Positions 1-11,995 of a DNA stretch of 64,000 nucleotides are shown here, piece after piece; the stretch's first letter is position 1, and each line of letters opens with the position of its first letter. The DNA is from Actinomycetales bacterium (GTDB lineage: Bacteria; Actinomycetota; Actinomycetes; Mycobacteriales; Micromonosporaceae), in assembly GCA_002919305.1 (NCBI GenBank), contig PKFB01000023.1:1-64000 (forward strand), given 5' to 3'. The notes under the pieces are model-generated. The model had not been told where the DNA came from and did no database searches. It saw nothing but the letters and a program-made list of their open reading frames with translations. Made by a program: the position numbers and the translations under genes.

Positions 1-65
<65 letters not shown>

Positions 66-167
66 AACCCAAACACTGGAGAACCCAGCTATCAATCAAT
101 TAACAGGGAGCCACTAAACGTAGCGCCCTAGCTGTACGCACAAGCTAGCGCAGCTGGCATACTGCAA

Positions 168-195
168 AAGCACCCTGTTGAGTTCTCAAGAAACA
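168..195 (-). promoter_or_regulatory. rRNA leader box A-like antitermination/processing element
   Basis: The minus strand reads TTGAGAACTCAACAGGGTGC about 100 nt upstream of the mature 16S end. This motif is conserved in actinobacterial rRNA leaders, where it is associated with antitermination and RNase III processing. Assignment is by motif memory only. Confidence 0.6.
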
Positions 196-353
196 CGCAC
201 ACATGATCTGGCCGCTAAGCCAGGCTCAAGGTGCCTGAGCTCTACTTTAGCTCGAAGGGGATTCCCGGTTAGCTTCGCCTGGCTGGTCCTCTGCGCGTCC
301 GTCGCTCCCGCGACTCGCTGCTCTCAGGACCACCGGCACCACCCGGTTCCTCC

Positions 354-382
354 ACTGTACCTCGCCGATCTCACTCGGCCAA
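354..382 (-). promoter_or_regulatory. rrn promoter (downstream copy)
   Basis: On the minus strand TTGGCC (377-382), a 17-nt spacer and TACAGT (354-359) form a second promoter-like pair about 137 bp downstream of the first. Tandem promoters are usual for rRNA operons. The -35 is weaker than in the upstream copy. Confidence 0.6.
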
Positions 383-490
383 ATCAGGGAGGTTTCCGCG
401 AGCCGGCCGTCCGTTTCGCCGGTTTTGATCCTTATCTTCCGGATCCTTCCCGGCGTCTCAGTTTCGTCCGGTGCCCCGCGGGCACGAACA

Positions 491-519
491 AAGTTACGCG
501 CCAGAGTTCGGGACGTCAA
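491..519 (-). promoter_or_regulatory. rrn promoter (upstream copy)
   Basis: On the minus strand TTGACG (514-519) is separated by exactly 17 nt from TAACTT (491-496). This is a good match to actinobacterial housekeeping sigma -35/-10 elements, and the site faces the 16S gene. Confidence 0.75.
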
Positions 520-814
520 ATCCAAACCACGTGGCTCCCATCACAACCCACTCCGACAGCAAGCAGACACTCAGCGTTATTGGTTTCGCCGACCGTCTTC
601 ACACCCAATCGCGCCGTTAAATATCGATCTCGGCGGATCCTTCACGCGGCGCTGTGCCGCTTTGGGCAGGATTCCCACACGCTTTATCGCCCGCCGTTTT
701 CCGATAAAACCCACGTACGCGCGGACCCTGGCGTGCCACCACGCCAACCCCGTAGACCGGGTGCGCCTTCCCCAGGATGTGCCTTCCCCGCGCCACTCAC
801 GGCGCCGTCGCGGC

Positions 815-853
815 CGTCCCGTCACCGCCAGACCGTCCAACGGTGACGGGACG
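815..853 (-). terminator. tyrS terminator hairpin
   Basis: CGTCCCGTCACCG (815-827) and CGGTGACGGGACG (841-853) form a perfect 13-bp stem with a 13-nt loop, starting 6 nt past the tyrS stop codon. There is no U-run, as is common for actinobacterial terminators. It would insulate the rRNA promoters from tyrS read-through. Confidence 0.7.
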
Positions 854-859
854 AAGGCC

Positions 860-2125
860 TCACCGCTCCAGCACGACTCCCGCGACCGTCCGCTTGCCGC
901 GCCGCAGCACCAGGAACTGACCGTGCAGCAACGACTCCTCCGACGGCACCGCATCGGCGTCAGTGACCCGCACGTTGTTCAGGTAGGCGCCTCCCTCGGC
1001 CACCGTGCGCCGCGCCTCGGAGAGGCTGGACACCAGTCCGGCCTCACGCAGCAACGTGGCGATGTTGGGCAGCGCCCCGCGTACCGTCGTCAACCCCGCC
1101 TCGGTCAAGGCGGCTCGCAAGGTGCCTGCGTCAAGCTCGGCCAGCTCCCCGCGCCCGAACAGCGCCTGACTGGCCGCGATCACCCGCTGTGTCTCCTCGG
1201 CGCCGTGGACCAGAGTCGTCAGCTCAGCGGCCAAAGCGCGCTGGGCCGCCCGCGCCGCCGGCCGCTCGACGGTCTCCTTCTCCAGCGCCTCGATCTCCTC
1301 ATGGTCACGGAAGCTGTAGTACTTCAGGTAGGTGACCACGTCCCGGTCATCGGTGTTGAACCAGAACTGGTAGAAGGCGTACGGACTGGTCAGCTCGGCA
1401 TCCAGCCACACCGCGCCGCCTTCGGTCTTGCCGAACTTGGTGCCGTCCGCCTTGGTGACCAGGGGGGTGGTGAAGGCGTGCACGGACCCGCCCCCACGGC
1501 GGCGGATGTAGTCCACGCCCGCGGTGATGTTGCCCCACTGGTCGGAGCCCCCGAACTGGAGCGTGCACCCGTAGCGGCGGTGCAGCTCGTAGAAGTCATT
1601 GGCCTGCAGCAGCTGGTAGCTGAACTCGGTGAAGCTGATGCCGCTGTCCAACCTGGCCCGGACCACTTCCCGGGCCAACATCCGGTTCACCGGGAAGTGC
1701 TTGCCGACATCCCGCAGGAAGTCCACCACCGACATCTGCCCGGTCCAGTCCAGGTTGTTGACCGGGACGGCGGCGTTGTCTCCTTCGTAGGAGACGAACG
1801 GCGCGAGCTGGCGTCTGATGCGTTCCACCCAGCCGGCGACCACCTCCGGTGGGTTGAGGGTACGCTCTCCGCTCTCCTTAGGGTCACCGATCTGACCGGT
1901 GGCGCCCCCCACCAGCAGCAGCGGACGGTGTCCGGCCAACTGAAGGCGGCGGGCGGTGAGGATCTGCACGAGGTGACCGACGTGCAGACTTTGCGCGGTC
2001 GGATCGAACCCCACGTAGAACGTCACCGGTCCTGACGCCAGATGTTCGGCCAGGGCCTGCGGATCGGTGGAGTCGTGGATCAGACCGCGCCACCTCAGGT
2101 CGTCCAGAATGTTCACGGCTGGCAT
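860..2125 (-). CDS. tyrS: tyrosyl-tRNA synthetase
   Basis: Cytosolic enzyme that attaches tyrosine to tRNA-Tyr. The 421-aa protein has the class I HIGH-type signature as HVGHL (around residue 48), a YVGFDPTA strand just before it, the tyrosine-site stretch QLLQANDF, and a KMSKS-type loop as KFGKTEGG (around residue 230). The C-terminal part looks like the S4-type RNA-binding domain of bacterial TyrS. Length and domain order are normal. The ATG at 2125 follows GGGGAG very closely. A GTG four codons later (MPA-V) has better spacing and could be the true start. It lies downstream of mpg, as in many actinobacteria. Confidence 0.97.
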   Translation of the reverse strand: MPAVNILDDLRWRGLIHDSTDPQALAEHLASGPVTFYVGFDPTAQSLHVGHLVQILTARRLQLAGHRPLLLVGGATGQIGDPKESGERTLNPPEVVAGWVERIRRQLAPFVSYEGDNAAVPVNNLDWTGQMSVVDFLRDVGKHFPVNRMLAREVVRARLDSGISFTEFSYQLLQANDFYELHRRYGCTLQFGGSDQWGNITAGVDYIRRRGGGSVHAFTTPLVTKADGTKFGKTEGGAVWLDAELTSPYAFYQFWFNTDDRDVVTYLKYYSFRDHEEIEALEKETVERPAARAAQRALAAELTTLVHGAEETQRVIAASQALFGRGELAELDAGTLRAALTEAGLTTVRGALPNIATLLREAGLVSSLSEARRTVAEGGAYLNNVRVTDADAVPSEESLLHGQFLVLRRGKRTVAGVVLER

Positions 2126-2201
2126 TCTCCCCTACCCCCGTGCCTGGCCCGCGCCTCCCTGAGCCGCCGTCCGCGGGTGCGGGCTGCGGGATCGGGGTGG
2201 A

Positions 2202-2816
2202 TCACCGGCGTCGACGGCGGGGGATATGCGGGCGGTACGCGCTCACCGTCGGGTCCCCTGTGATCCAGAAACGCCAGAGTAGGTCGTGGGCGGCGGTCAC
2301 GCCGACACGTGGCCCGGCGGAAATCTGCTCTGCGGCCACCGGGCTGGTCGGTGGGGTGAGCGTGACCGGTCCGGTGCCGTCGACCACGCAGGTGCCGTTG
2401 GCGCTGCCGTCCACGCCCAACGCCGTGGCGAGTTTCGCCGGTCCGCGGGCCAGGTCGGCATCGTTCCGCGCGGTGGGGCGCCGCCGCCGCGCCAGCTCGA
2501 TGCCCTCGACCACGTCGCCGGCGCGCAGCAGAACGGCCGCCGCCTCCCCCGCCGGTCCGCACACGATGTTCAGGCACCAGTGCGTTCCGTAGATGAAGTA
2601 GACGTACAGGTAGCCGGCCGGCCCAAACATGACCGCGTTGCGACGGGTCTGGCCCCGGTACGCGTGGCTGGCCGGGTCGACGCCGGGACCGCTGTACGCC
2701 TCGACCTCGGTGAGGCGGATGCGTACCCCGTTGGCGGCGATGTGCCAACCCAGGAGGGCACGGGCGGTCGCGCTGACCTCGGAGGCGGGCGTGTTCAGCC
2801 AGGAGTAGGTCATCAT
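2202..2816 (-). CDS. mpg: DNA-3-methyladenine glycosylase (AAG/MPG family)
   Basis: Base-excision repair glycosylase removing alkylated purines such as 3-methyladenine. The 204-aa protein shows the AAG family pattern: EVEAYSGPGVDPASHAYRG near the N-terminus (with the catalytic Glu in the VEAY segment), the NAVMFGPAGYLYVYFIYG segment that forms the base pocket, and the downstream LARGPAKLATALG stretch. Length is typical of bacterial members. Two ATG codons are adjacent at the start, and GGGTGG lies upstream. It sits between argH and tyrS, an arrangement common in actinobacteria. Confidence 0.93.
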   Translation of the reverse strand: MMTYSWLNTPASEVSATARALLGWHIAANGVRIRLTEVEAYSGPGVDPASHAYRGQTRRNAVMFGPAGYLYVYFIYGTHWCLNIVCGPAGEAAAVLLRAGDVVEGIELARRRRPTARNDADLARGPAKLATALGVDGSANGTCVVDGTGPVTLTPPTSPVAAEQISAGPRVGVTAAHDLLWRFWITGDPTVSAYRPHIPRRRRR

Positions 2817-2896
2817 CGAGGACCACCCTAAGCTGCTCGGCGTGGCGGACGGGTCGCCGCGGCGCGGGGCGGGCCCGTGGCGCCGCGGTCAGCGCG

Positions 2897-4327
2897 TCAG
2901 CGCGGCACCACCGTGGTGTCGGCCCAGGCGCGCCGGGCAGCGAGTGCGGAACGCACCTGCTCCAGCTGTGCCGCCACCGCCGTCGGGCCGGTGGAGCCGG
3001 GGGTGGTACGCGCGCGCAGCGCCCCCTGGACCGACAGCACCTGGCGTACCTCGGGACGCAGGTGCGGGCTCACCTCGGTCAGCTCCTCGTCGGTGAGCTC
3101 GTGCAGTTCCCGCTCCGTGGCGACGCAGCGGCTGACCAGTTTCCCAGTGATCTCGTGCGCCTCACGGAACGGCACCCCTTGGCGGACCAGCCAGTCGGCG
3201 ACCTCGGTGGCGAGGGTGAAGCCTTGAGGGGCGGCCGCGGCGAGCCTGTCGACACGGACCGTCATGGTGTCGATCAGCCCGGTGAAGGCCGGCAGCACCA
3301 GGTCGAGGGTGTCGATCGCGTCGAAGACCGGCTCCTTGTCCTCCTGCAGGTCACGGTCGTAGGCCAACGGCAGCCCTTTGAGCATGGTGAGGACGCCGGT
3401 GAGGTGGCCGACGAGGCGGCCGCTCTTACCCCGCGCCAGTTCCCCCACGTCGGGGTTCTTCTTCTGGGGCATGATCGACGAGCCGGTGGCGTACGCGTCG
3501 TCGAGGTCGATCCAGCCGAACTCCTGGCTGGTCCACAGCACGATCTCCTCACCGAGCCGTGACAGGTGCACCCCCAGCAGCGCGGCGATGAAGAGGAACT
3601 CGGCGACGAAATCCCGGTCGGACACGGCGTCGATGGAGTTGGCGGCCGGAGCGGTGAACCCCAGCTCCTGGGCGACCGCGGCGGGGTCCAGCGGGAGGGA
3701 GGAGCCGGCGAGCGCCCCCGCCCCCAGGGGGCACACCGCGGTCCGGGTGTCCCAGTCGGCGAGCCGGTCCAGGTCCCGCAGGAACGCCTGAACGTGCGCC
3801 AGCAGGTGGTGTCCGAAGCTGACGGGTTGGGCGTGTTGCAGGTGGGTCATGCCGGGAGCCGGGGTGTCCACGTGGGCGGCGGCCTGACCGGTGAGGGCCT
3901 GGCACAGGTCCACGATCTGACCGGCCAGCGTGCGGGCGTGGTCCCGCAGGTACAGCCGCAGGTCGGTGGCGACTTGATCGTTGCGGCTGCGGCCAGCGCG
4001 GAGTTTGCCGCCCAGCGGGCCGAGACGCTCCAGCAGTCCGCGTTCCAAGGCGGTGTGGACGTCTTCGTCGTCCGGGGTCGGGGTGAACTCGCCGGAGGCG
4101 CAGGCGGCTTCCAGGTCGTCCAGCGCGGCGAGCATCCGCTGCAGCTCGTCCTCGTTCAGGAGGCCGGCGCGCGCCAGGACACGGGCGTGGGCGCGGGAGG
4201 CAGCCAGGTCGTAGGGGGCCAACCGCCAGTCGAAGTGGACGCTCAGCGACAGGCGTGCCATGGCCTCGGCGGGTCCGGCGCTGAAGCGTCCTCCCCACAG
4301 TCGCGTGGCGGTGCTCTGATCAGTCAC
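2897..4327 (-). CDS. argH: argininosuccinate lyase
   Basis: Last step of arginine synthesis: argininosuccinate to arginine plus fumarate. The 476-aa protein carries the fumarase/aspartase superfamily signature [12 protein letters not shown] (around residue 285), with the catalytic Ser in the flexible loop, plus the [17 protein letters not shown] and [16 protein letters not shown] conserved blocks. It starts at a GTG preceded by a GGAAG sequence at longer than usual spacing. It is the distal gene of argCJBDFRGH, 181 bp after argG. That gap carries repeated GACGTC motifs. Confidence 0.97.
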   Translation of the reverse strand: MTDQSTATRLWGGRFSAGPAEAMARLSLSVHFDWRLAPYDLAASRAHARVLARAGLLNEDELQRMLAALDDLEAACASGEFTPTPDDEDVHTALERGLLERLGPLGGKLRAGRSRNDQVATDLRLYLRDHARTLAGQIVDLCQALTGQAAAHVDTPAPGMTHLQHAQPVSFGHHLLAHVQAFLRDLDRLADWDTRTAVCPLGAGALAGSSLPLDPAAVAQELGFTAPAANSIDAVSDRDFVAEFLFIAALLGVHLSRLGEEIVLWTSQEFGWIDLDDAYATGSSIMPQKKNPDVGELARGKSGRLVGHLTGVLTMLKGLPLAYDRDLQEDKEPVFDAIDTLDLVLPAFTGLIDTMTVRVDRLAAAAPQGFTLATEVADWLVRQGVPFREAHEITGKLVSRCVATERELHELTDEELTEVSPHLRPEVRQVLSVQGALRARTTPGSTGPTAVAAQLEQVRSALAARRAWADTTVVPR

Positions 4328-4348
4328 GGTCGCGGTTTCTTCCTTGAA

Positions 4349-4389
4349 GTCGCTTGACGTCTCGCGTGACGTCGCAGTCGCTTGACGTC
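4349..4389. repeat. GACGTC-containing direct repeats between argG and argH
   Basis: GTCGCTTGACGTC occurs at 4349-4361 and again at 4377-4389, a 28-bp offset, with a further TGACGTC between them (4367-4373). The cluster is just upstream of the argH start. It could be a regulator site or a local duplication. No known operator was recognised. Confidence 0.6.
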
Positions 4390-4508
4390 GACGGTCATGG
4401 CTGGTCGGCCGGTTCCCGAAGGTCCGCGCCGACCATTCATGATCGCGTACGCGGATTGGGTGGGTGGATCGAGCCGGTGACGGCGGGCCACCGGCCGCCG
4501 GGAGGGGG

Positions 4509-5717
4509 TCAGGCCCGGCCCTCCATGCGGCGGTCCCGCATCGCGGCGAGCTTGCTGGGCAGGCCCCACAGCTCCACGAAGCCCCGGGCCAGCGACTGGT
4601 CGAAGGCGTCGCCGGTGTCGTAGGTGGCCAGCGCGAAGTCGTACAGGGAGGCCTCCGAACGCCGTCCGGTGACGACCGCGCGTCCGCTTTGCAGCACCAG
4701 CCGGATGTCGCCGCTGACGTACCGCTGGGTGGATTCGATGAAGGCGTCCAGGGCCTGCTTCAGCGGGGAGAACCACAGCCCGTCGTAGACCAACTCGCCC
4801 CACCGCTGGTCCACGAGCCGCTTAAACCGGGCGGTCTCCCGTTCCACGGTGACGCCCTCCAGCTCCTGGTGGGCGGTGATCAGGGCGATGGCGGCGGGCG
4901 CCTCGTAGACCTCGCGGCTCTTGATCCCCACCAACCGGTCCTCGACCATGTCCAGGCGTCCGACGCCGGCCGCGCCGGCGCGCCGGTTCAGCTCGATGAT
5001 GGCCTGGTAGGGCGTGACGGGCTTGCCGTCGATCGCCACCGGTACGCCCTGCTCGAAGGTGATGATCACCTCGTCGGGTTCGGTGGCCTTCGCCGGGTCG
5101 GAGGTGTAGCTGTAGATGTCCTCGATCGGCGCGTTCCAGATGTCCTCCAGAAATCCGGTCTCCACGGCCCGACCCCACAGGTTCTGGTCGATGGAGTACG
5201 GGGAGGACTTGGTCACGTCGATGGGCAGGCCCTTCTCCTCGGCGTAGGCGATGGCCTTGTCCCGGGTCCAGGCGTAGTCCCTCACCGGCGCGATGACCTT
5301 CAGGTGGGGGGCCAGGGCGGCCAGGCCGACCTCGAAGCGCACCTGGTCGTTGCCTTTGCCGGTGCAGCCGTGCGCGACGTGGGTGGCGTTGTACCGGTTG
5401 GCCACCTCCACCAGGTGCTTGACGATCAGCGGCCGGCTCAGGGAGCTGACCAGCGGGTAGCGGTCCATGTACAGCGCGTTGGCGCGCAGCGCGGGGACAC
5501 AGAAGTCGGAGGCGAACTCTTCACGGGCGTCGACGACGACCGCCTCGACGGCGCCGCACGCCAGAGCCCGCTTGCGGATCTCCTCCAGATCCTCACCTCC
5601 CTGGCCGACATCCACCGCGACCGCGATCACCTCGGCGCCGGTCTGTTCGGCGATCTGTCCGATCGCCACGGAGGTGTCCAGCCCGCCGGAGTATGCGAGC
5701 ACGACCCGGTCAGTCAC
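4509..5717 (-). CDS. argG: argininosuccinate synthase
   Basis: ATP-dependent condensation of citrulline and aspartate to argininosuccinate. The 402-aa protein begins with the N-type ATP pyrophosphatase P-loop [14 protein letters not shown] and contains [14 protein letters not shown], the citrulline/aspartate-binding block, and [12 protein letters not shown], all family hallmarks. It starts at GTG 5717 with AAGGAG about 8 nt upstream. The 117-bp gap after argR contains a 13-bp direct repeat that may be an ArgR site, suggesting argGH can be expressed semi-independently of argCJBDFR. Confidence 0.97.
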   Translation of the reverse strand: MTDRVVLAYSGGLDTSVAIGQIAEQTGAEVIAVAVDVGQGGEDLEEIRKRALACGAVEAVVVDAREEFASDFCVPALRANALYMDRYPLVSSLSRPLIVKHLVEVANRYNATHVAHGCTGKGNDQVRFEVGLAALAPHLKVIAPVRDYAWTRDKAIAYAEEKGLPIDVTKSSPYSIDQNLWGRAVETGFLEDIWNAPIEDIYSYTSDPAKATEPDEVIITFEQGVPVAIDGKPVTPYQAIIELNRRAGAAGVGRLDMVEDRLVGIKSREVYEAPAAIALITAHQELEGVTVERETARFKRLVDQRWGELVYDGLWFSPLKQALDAFIESTQRYVSGDIRLVLQSGRAVVTGRRSEASLYDFALATYDTGDAFDQSLARGFVELWGLPSKLAAMRDRRMEGRA

Positions 5718-5741
5718 GTCTGTCTCCTTGGATTGTTGTCA

Positions 5742-5779
5742 GCGTTATTCGATGCAGAGCGTTATGGCGTTATTCGATG
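5742..5779. repeat. 13-bp direct repeat upstream of argG (possible ArgR site)
   Basis: GCGTTATTCGATG is present at 5742-5754 and 5767-5779, a 25-bp offset, in the short argR-argG gap. Minus-strand halves read CATCGAATAAC, which resembles the GAAT half-site of ARG boxes. The repeat is plainly visible. Its link to ArgR is an inference. Confidence 0.6.
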
Positions 5780-5833
5780 GAGAACCTGATTCCGGATGAA
5801 GCCTGACGGTCCAGTCCGATCGGTACCGACCGA

Positions 5834-6378
5834 TCACCGAGGGTCAGATCGTCGGGGCTGGTCGGCCGTGTCGGTGTGGTCGGCCGACGGCGCCTCCCCT
5901 CCGGCCCAGGCCAGCAACTTCGCGGCCAGTCGGGCGCCCCCGTCGGGGTCGCGGGCGACCACCAGGATGGTGTCGTCACCGGCGATGGTGCCGACCACTT
6001 CGGCGAGCCCAGAGCGGTCCAGGGCGCTGGCGAGGAACTGGGCGGCGCCGGGTGGGGTGCGGAGCACCGCCAGGTTGCCTGAGGAGTCGGCGCTGGTGAG
6101 CAGCTCGCGCAGCAGTCGGATCAGGCGAGAGGGCGCCTGTTCGTCATGACGCAGGGGTGGGTTGCCGTCCTCGGGGATCACATACACCCCGGGCCCCGCG
6201 TTGGTGCGGACCTTCACCGCCCCGAGCTCTTCAAGGTCCCGGGACAGGGTCGCCTGGGTAACCGTGACGCCGTCGTTGGCCAGCAGCTCCACCAGCTCCG
6301 TCTGGGATCGGATCGGGTGGCGACGGATCAGGTCAGCGATCCGGGCGTGCCGGGCGGCTTTGGTGATCGGACCGCTCA

Positions 6379-6379
<1 letters not shown>
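5834..6379 (-). CDS. argR: arginine repressor ArgR
   Basis: Arginine-responsive hexameric repressor of arginine biosynthesis. In the 181-aa protein the N-terminal winged helix includes [28 protein letters not shown] (residues about 23-50), the DNA-binding helix-turn-helix. The C-terminal domain has [16 protein letters not shown], the conserved arginine-binding and trimerisation segment with its paired Asp residues. The ATG overlaps the argF stop by one base. Its targets probably include the tandem boxes upstream of argC. The C-terminal tail is longer than in E. coli ArgR. Confidence 0.95.
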
Positions 6380-8506
<2,127 letters not shown>

Positions 8507-8510
<4 letters not shown>

Positions 8511-9487
8511 GGGGTATCACCTTCCGCGGTGTGGGCGGTCACGGTCGGGTCCTCCGCGCGAGCGTCGTCGCCCGTCGCCGCGTCGGGGACGATCATGGTT
8601 CCGAACCCTTCGGGGGTGAAGATCTCCAGCAGCAGGGAGTGCGGCACTCGGCCGTCGATGACGTGGGCGGCGCGGACCCCGCCCTCCACCGCCCGCAGGC
8701 AGGCCTCCATCTTGGGGATCATGCCGGCGGACAGGGTGGGCATCAGGTCGGCCAGCTCCCGCGTCGTCAGCCGGGAGATCAGGCTGGTGGGGTCGGGCCA
8801 GTTGGCGTACAGGCCCTCCACGTCGGTGAGGATCACCAGCCGGTGAGCGCCGAGCGCGACGGCCAGAGCCGCGGCGGCGGTGTCGGCGTTGAGGTTGTGC
8901 GGGGTGCCCTGGGCATCGGGGGCGATGGTGGAGATGACGGGGATACGGCCGGCCTCGATCAGGTCGGTGACCGCGGAGATGTTCACGTGTTCGACGTCGC
9001 CGACCAGCCCGACATCGACCGGCTCGCCGTTAACGTAGGCCGGGCGCCGGACTGCGGTGAACAGGTGGGCGTCCTCACCGGACATCCCAACCGCGAACGG
9101 GCCATGCTCGTTGATCAACCCCACCAGGTCTCGTCCGACCTGGCCCAGCAGGACCATCCGGACGACCTCCATCGCCTCGGGGGTAGTGACCCGCAAGCCG
9201 CCTTTGAACTCGGTGGCGATCCCCAACCGGGACAGCATCTCGGTGATCTGGGGACCCCCGCCGTGCACCACGACCGGTTTGATCCCGGCGTACCGCAGAA
9301 AAGCCATGTCGGCGGCGAAGGCCCGCTTCAGCTCCGTGGAGGTCATGGCGTTACCGCCGTATTTGATCACGATGATCTTGCCGTGGAACTCCGCCAGCCA
9401 CGGCAGCGCCTCGATCAGGGTGGCAGCCTTGCGCATCGCCGTCGCCACATCTCGGGTGGCGGTGGTCGGGGTGTCGGAGGTTGTCAT
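8507..9487 (-). CDS. argB: acetylglutamate kinase
   Basis: Phosphorylates N-acetylglutamate, usually the arginine-inhibited step. The 326-aa protein has the amino-acid kinase opening [12 protein letters not shown], the substrate loop [14 protein letters not shown] and a C-terminal [15 protein letters not shown] segment. The start was placed at ATG 9487 because GGAGG lies 4 nt upstream and the family's N-terminus begins there. An in-frame ATG at 9589 that overlaps the argJ stop would add 34 Pro-rich residues and is less likely. Confidence 0.95.
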
Positions 9488-9585
9488 CCAGCCTCCAGGG
9501 AGGGTGACGCCGTTCGGGGGTGACAGGGTCGTCTGGGCCGGTCCCGGTGGGGTGTCCGGACCATTCGGTTCGGTCGGGCGGGGTG

Positions 9586-10737
9586 TCATGTGGAGTACGC
9601 CGAGTTCTCGTGCACGTACGCCTCGGTCAGGTCGCTGGTCCAGACCGTGGCCTGCTCATCGCCGGCGTGTAGGTCCACGATCACGGTGACCGCTCGCCCG
9701 TTGAACACCACCTTCTCGCGCGGTTCGTCGGGCTGACCGGCGTGGCAGATCCGGACCCCGTTGAAGATCACGTCGATGGCGTGTGGGTCGAACGCCGCCT
9801 TCGTGGTGCCCACCGCCGCCAGGATCCGACCCCAGTTGGGGTCCTCGCCATAGACCGCGCATTTGAACAGGGCGCTGCGCGCGATCGCCCGCCCCACCTC
9901 CAGCGCGTCGGCCTCGCTGGCCGCGCCCCGCACGGTGATGGTGATGTCGTGCGCCGAGCCTTCGGCGTCGGCCAGCAGCTGCATCGCCAGGTCGTGGCAC
10001 AGCTGGGTCAGGGCGGTGGTGAACTCCTCGGCCGACGGGGTGACACCGCTGGCGCCGGAGGCCATCAGTAGCACGGTGTCGTTGGTGGATTGGCACCCGT
10101 CAGTGTCCAGCCGGTCGAAGGTGCGGGACACGGCGGTGCGTAACGCCGCGTCGCAGGTGGCCGCGTCCACGTCGGCGTCGGTGGTGAGCACCACCAGCAT
10201 CGTCGCCAACGCCGGGGCCAGCATGCCGGCCCCTTTGGCTATCCCGCCCAGGGACCAGCCCTGCCCGGTCACCGCCGCCTGCTTGGGGCGCGTGTCGGTG
10301 GTCATGATCGCCAGGGCCGCGTCGGGCCCACCTTCGGTGGACAGCTCCGCGACAGCGGCGTCGACACCGGCCAGGACCAGATCCCGGGGGAGCTGCACCC
10401 CGATCAGGCCGGTGGAGCACACCACGACGTCAGAGGCGGAGATCCCCAAACGGCTGGCCACCCGCTCAGCGGTGGCGTGGGTGGTTTGGAAGCCTTCGGG
10501 ACCGGTGTAGCAGTTAGCGCCGCCGGAGTTGAGGACCACGGCCCGTACGTGACCGTCGGCGGTCACCTGCTCACTCCACAGGACGGGATTGGCCTTGCAC
10601 CGGTTGGAGGTGTAGACCGCGGCCGCCGCCGCGCTGGGGCCGTCGTTGACCACGAGCGCCAAATCGCGGGCGCCGCTGGCCTTCAGGCCCGCCGCGACTC
10701 CAGCGGCCCGGAAACCGGTGGGGGTGGTGACGGTCAT
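9586..10737 (-). CDS. argJ: bifunctional ornithine acetyltransferase / N-acetylglutamate synthase
   Basis: Recycles the acetyl group from N-acetylornithine to glutamate and may also use acetyl-CoA. The 383-aa precursor contains the self-cleavage region [16 protein letters not shown]; the new N-terminal Thr of the beta chain is in the ATML stretch, splitting it into alpha and beta chains. Also visible are [10 protein letters not shown] and the C-terminal [12 protein letters not shown] block. GGGAGG sits 4 nt before ATG 10737. A GTG directly before that ATG is an alternative start. Confidence 0.95.
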   Translation of the reverse strand: MTVTTPTGFRAAGVAAGLKASGARDLALVVNDGPSAAAAAVYTSNRCKANPVLWSEQVTADGHVRAVVLNSGGANCYTGPEGFQTTHATAERVASRLGISASDVVVCSTGLIGVQLPRDLVLAGVDAAVAELSTEGGPDAALAIMTTDTRPKQAAVTGQGWSLGGIAKGAGMLAPALATMLVVLTTDADVDAATCDAALRTAVSRTFDRLDTDGCQSTNDTVLLMASGASGVTPSAEEFTTALTQLCHDLAMQLLADAEGSAHDITITVRGAASEADALEVGRAIARSALFKCAVYGEDPNWGRILAAVGTTKAAFDPHAIDVIFNGVRICHAGQPDEPREKVVFNGRAVTVIVDLHAGDEQATVWTSDLTEAYVHENSAYST

Positions 10738-10777
10738 CACGCCTCCCGTGTATGAGGGATGGGTTTGCAGGGGATGC

Positions 10778-11800
10778 TCACGGCGCCACCCCGTTCACCG
10801 GCAGGCCGGTGGTCTCCGGAAAGCCCAGCATGAGATTGGCGCACTGCACCGCTTGACCGGCGGCGCCTTTGCCGAGGTTGTCCAAGGCGCTGACCACCAC
10901 CAGCCGACCGGATTCGACGTCGACCGTGGCCTGCAGATGGCAGGAGTTACTCCCCAACGTGGCGGCGGTGTGCGGCCAGGTGCCCTCCGGGAGGACGTGG
11001 ACGAAGGGCTCGGCGGCGTAGGCCTCCTGCAGCGCGTCGCGTACCTGTGCCGCGGTCACGCTACGGAAGGGACGAGCCGTGACGGTGGCCAGGATGCCTC
11101 GGGGAAGCGGCGCCAGCACCGGGGTCAGCGACACTCCCCGCGCACCGGTCGCCTGCATGATCTCGGGGACGTGTCGGTGAGAGCCGACGCTGTAGGCGGA
11201 GAGATCCCCCATCACCTCACTGCTGTGCAGATGCGGTTTGAGCGCCCGGCCGGCCCCGGAGGTGCCGGTGACGCTGACGATCGCCACATCGTCGGCCGAG
11301 GCGAGCTCCGCCTCGATCAGGGGCGCCAACGCCAGGATCGACGCGACCGCGTGGCAGCCGGTGGCGGCGACCCGGGTGGCGTCCGCGATGAGCTCACGCT
11401 GACCGGACAACTCTGGAAGGCCGTAGACCCAGCTGCCGGCGTACGGGGTGTCGTAGTAGCGCTGCCAGGCGTCCGGGCTGGCCAGCCGGTGGTCGGCGCC
11501 CAGGTCGACCACCTTGACCTGGGGGGCGATCTGGCTCAGCTGGGCGGCGAACGGGCCGGACTGCCCGTGAGGCAACGCCAGGAACACCAAGTCGGCGTCG
11601 GCGACCTGGGCCGGCTCTGTGGCGACGAAGGTGCGGTCGGCGAGCCCAGCCAGGTGCGGGTGAACCTCGGTGACGCGCTGCCCGGCGCTGCGCTGGCCGG
11701 TCACCGGCCCGATCTGAAGCTCCGGATGCGCGTCCAACAGACGCAGCAGCTCTCCGCCTACGTATCCGCTGCCTCCGACGACGGCCACCGTCGCACCCAT
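10778..11800 (-). CDS. argC: N-acetyl-gamma-glutamyl-phosphate reductase
   Basis: NADPH-dependent reduction of N-acetylglutamyl phosphate to the semialdehyde. The 340-aa protein opens with the Rossmann motif VAVVGGSGYVGGELLRLL. The active-site cysteine is in ATGCHAVAS, where most relatives read NPGCY. FLALPHG and VSVTGTSGAGR are also conserved. It is the first gene of argCJBDFRGH. Two ARG-box-like palindromes begin only about 10 bp upstream of the ATG. Confidence 0.95.
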   Translation of the reverse strand: MGATVAVVGGSGYVGGELLRLLDAHPELQIGPVTGQRSAGQRVTEVHPHLAGLADRTFVATEPAQVADADLVFLALPHGQSGPFAAQLSQIAPQVKVVDLGADHRLASPDAWQRYYDTPYAGSWVYGLPELSGQRELIADATRVAATGCHAVASILALAPLIEAELASADDVAIVSVTGTSGAGRALKPHLHSSEVMGDLSAYSVGSHRHVPEIMQATGARGVSLTPVLAPLPRGILATVTARPFRSVTAAQVRDALQEAYAAEPFVHVLPEGTWPHTAATLGSNSCHLQATVDVESGRLVVVSALDNLGKGAAGQAVQCANLMLGFPETTGLPVNGVAP

Positions 11801-11808
11801 ACCTCACC

Positions 11809-11846
11809 TCCGCATGAGTATGCGGATCACTGTATCACCATTCGTT
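11809..11846 (-). promoter_or_regulatory. Tandem ARG boxes (ArgR operator) upstream of argC
   Basis: CCGCAT-GAGT-ATGCGG (11810-11825) is a perfect palindrome with the GCAT-N4-ATGC core of actinobacterial ARG boxes. Next to it on the minus strand is CGAAT-GGTG-ATACA (11831-11844), which matches the TGAAT-N4-ATTCA consensus with one mismatch per arm. Taken as 18-bp boxes they are 2-3 bp apart, the classic ArgR arrangement. The first box adjoins the argC ribosome-binding region. Confidence 0.7.
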
Positions 11847-11995
11847 TCGGCGGCGATATCGTGATTCGGCGCGCCAGGCCGGGGCGGCTGGCCGCGCCTA
11901 TTGAGGGCACGACAGGTCACTGACTCATCGACCCATTCCTTGAAAATTCAGAGAAAATTCCGACGCCGCCGCATCGCTCTTGCCGGCCCGGACCG

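Larger units (their letters stand above)
66..859 (-). promoter_or_regulatory. rRNA operon leader and promoter region
   Basis: This stretch of about 790 bp between tyrS and the 16S gene holds no convincing protein gene. The minus strand contains at least two sigma-A-like promoters (listed separately) and, at 168-195, TTGAGAACTCAACAGGGTG, which resembles the box A/processing element of actinobacterial rRNA leaders. The region immediately upstream of the mature 16S end is relatively A+T-rich. Both strands carry long open frames here, but none has a recognisable product or a Shine-Dalgarno sequence. Confidence 0.85.

Noticed and set aside
425..2035. 536-codon plus-strand frame spanning the rRNA leader and tyrS antisense
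   Set aside because: Covers rRNA promoters and the tyrS reverse strand, with no recognisable protein motif.
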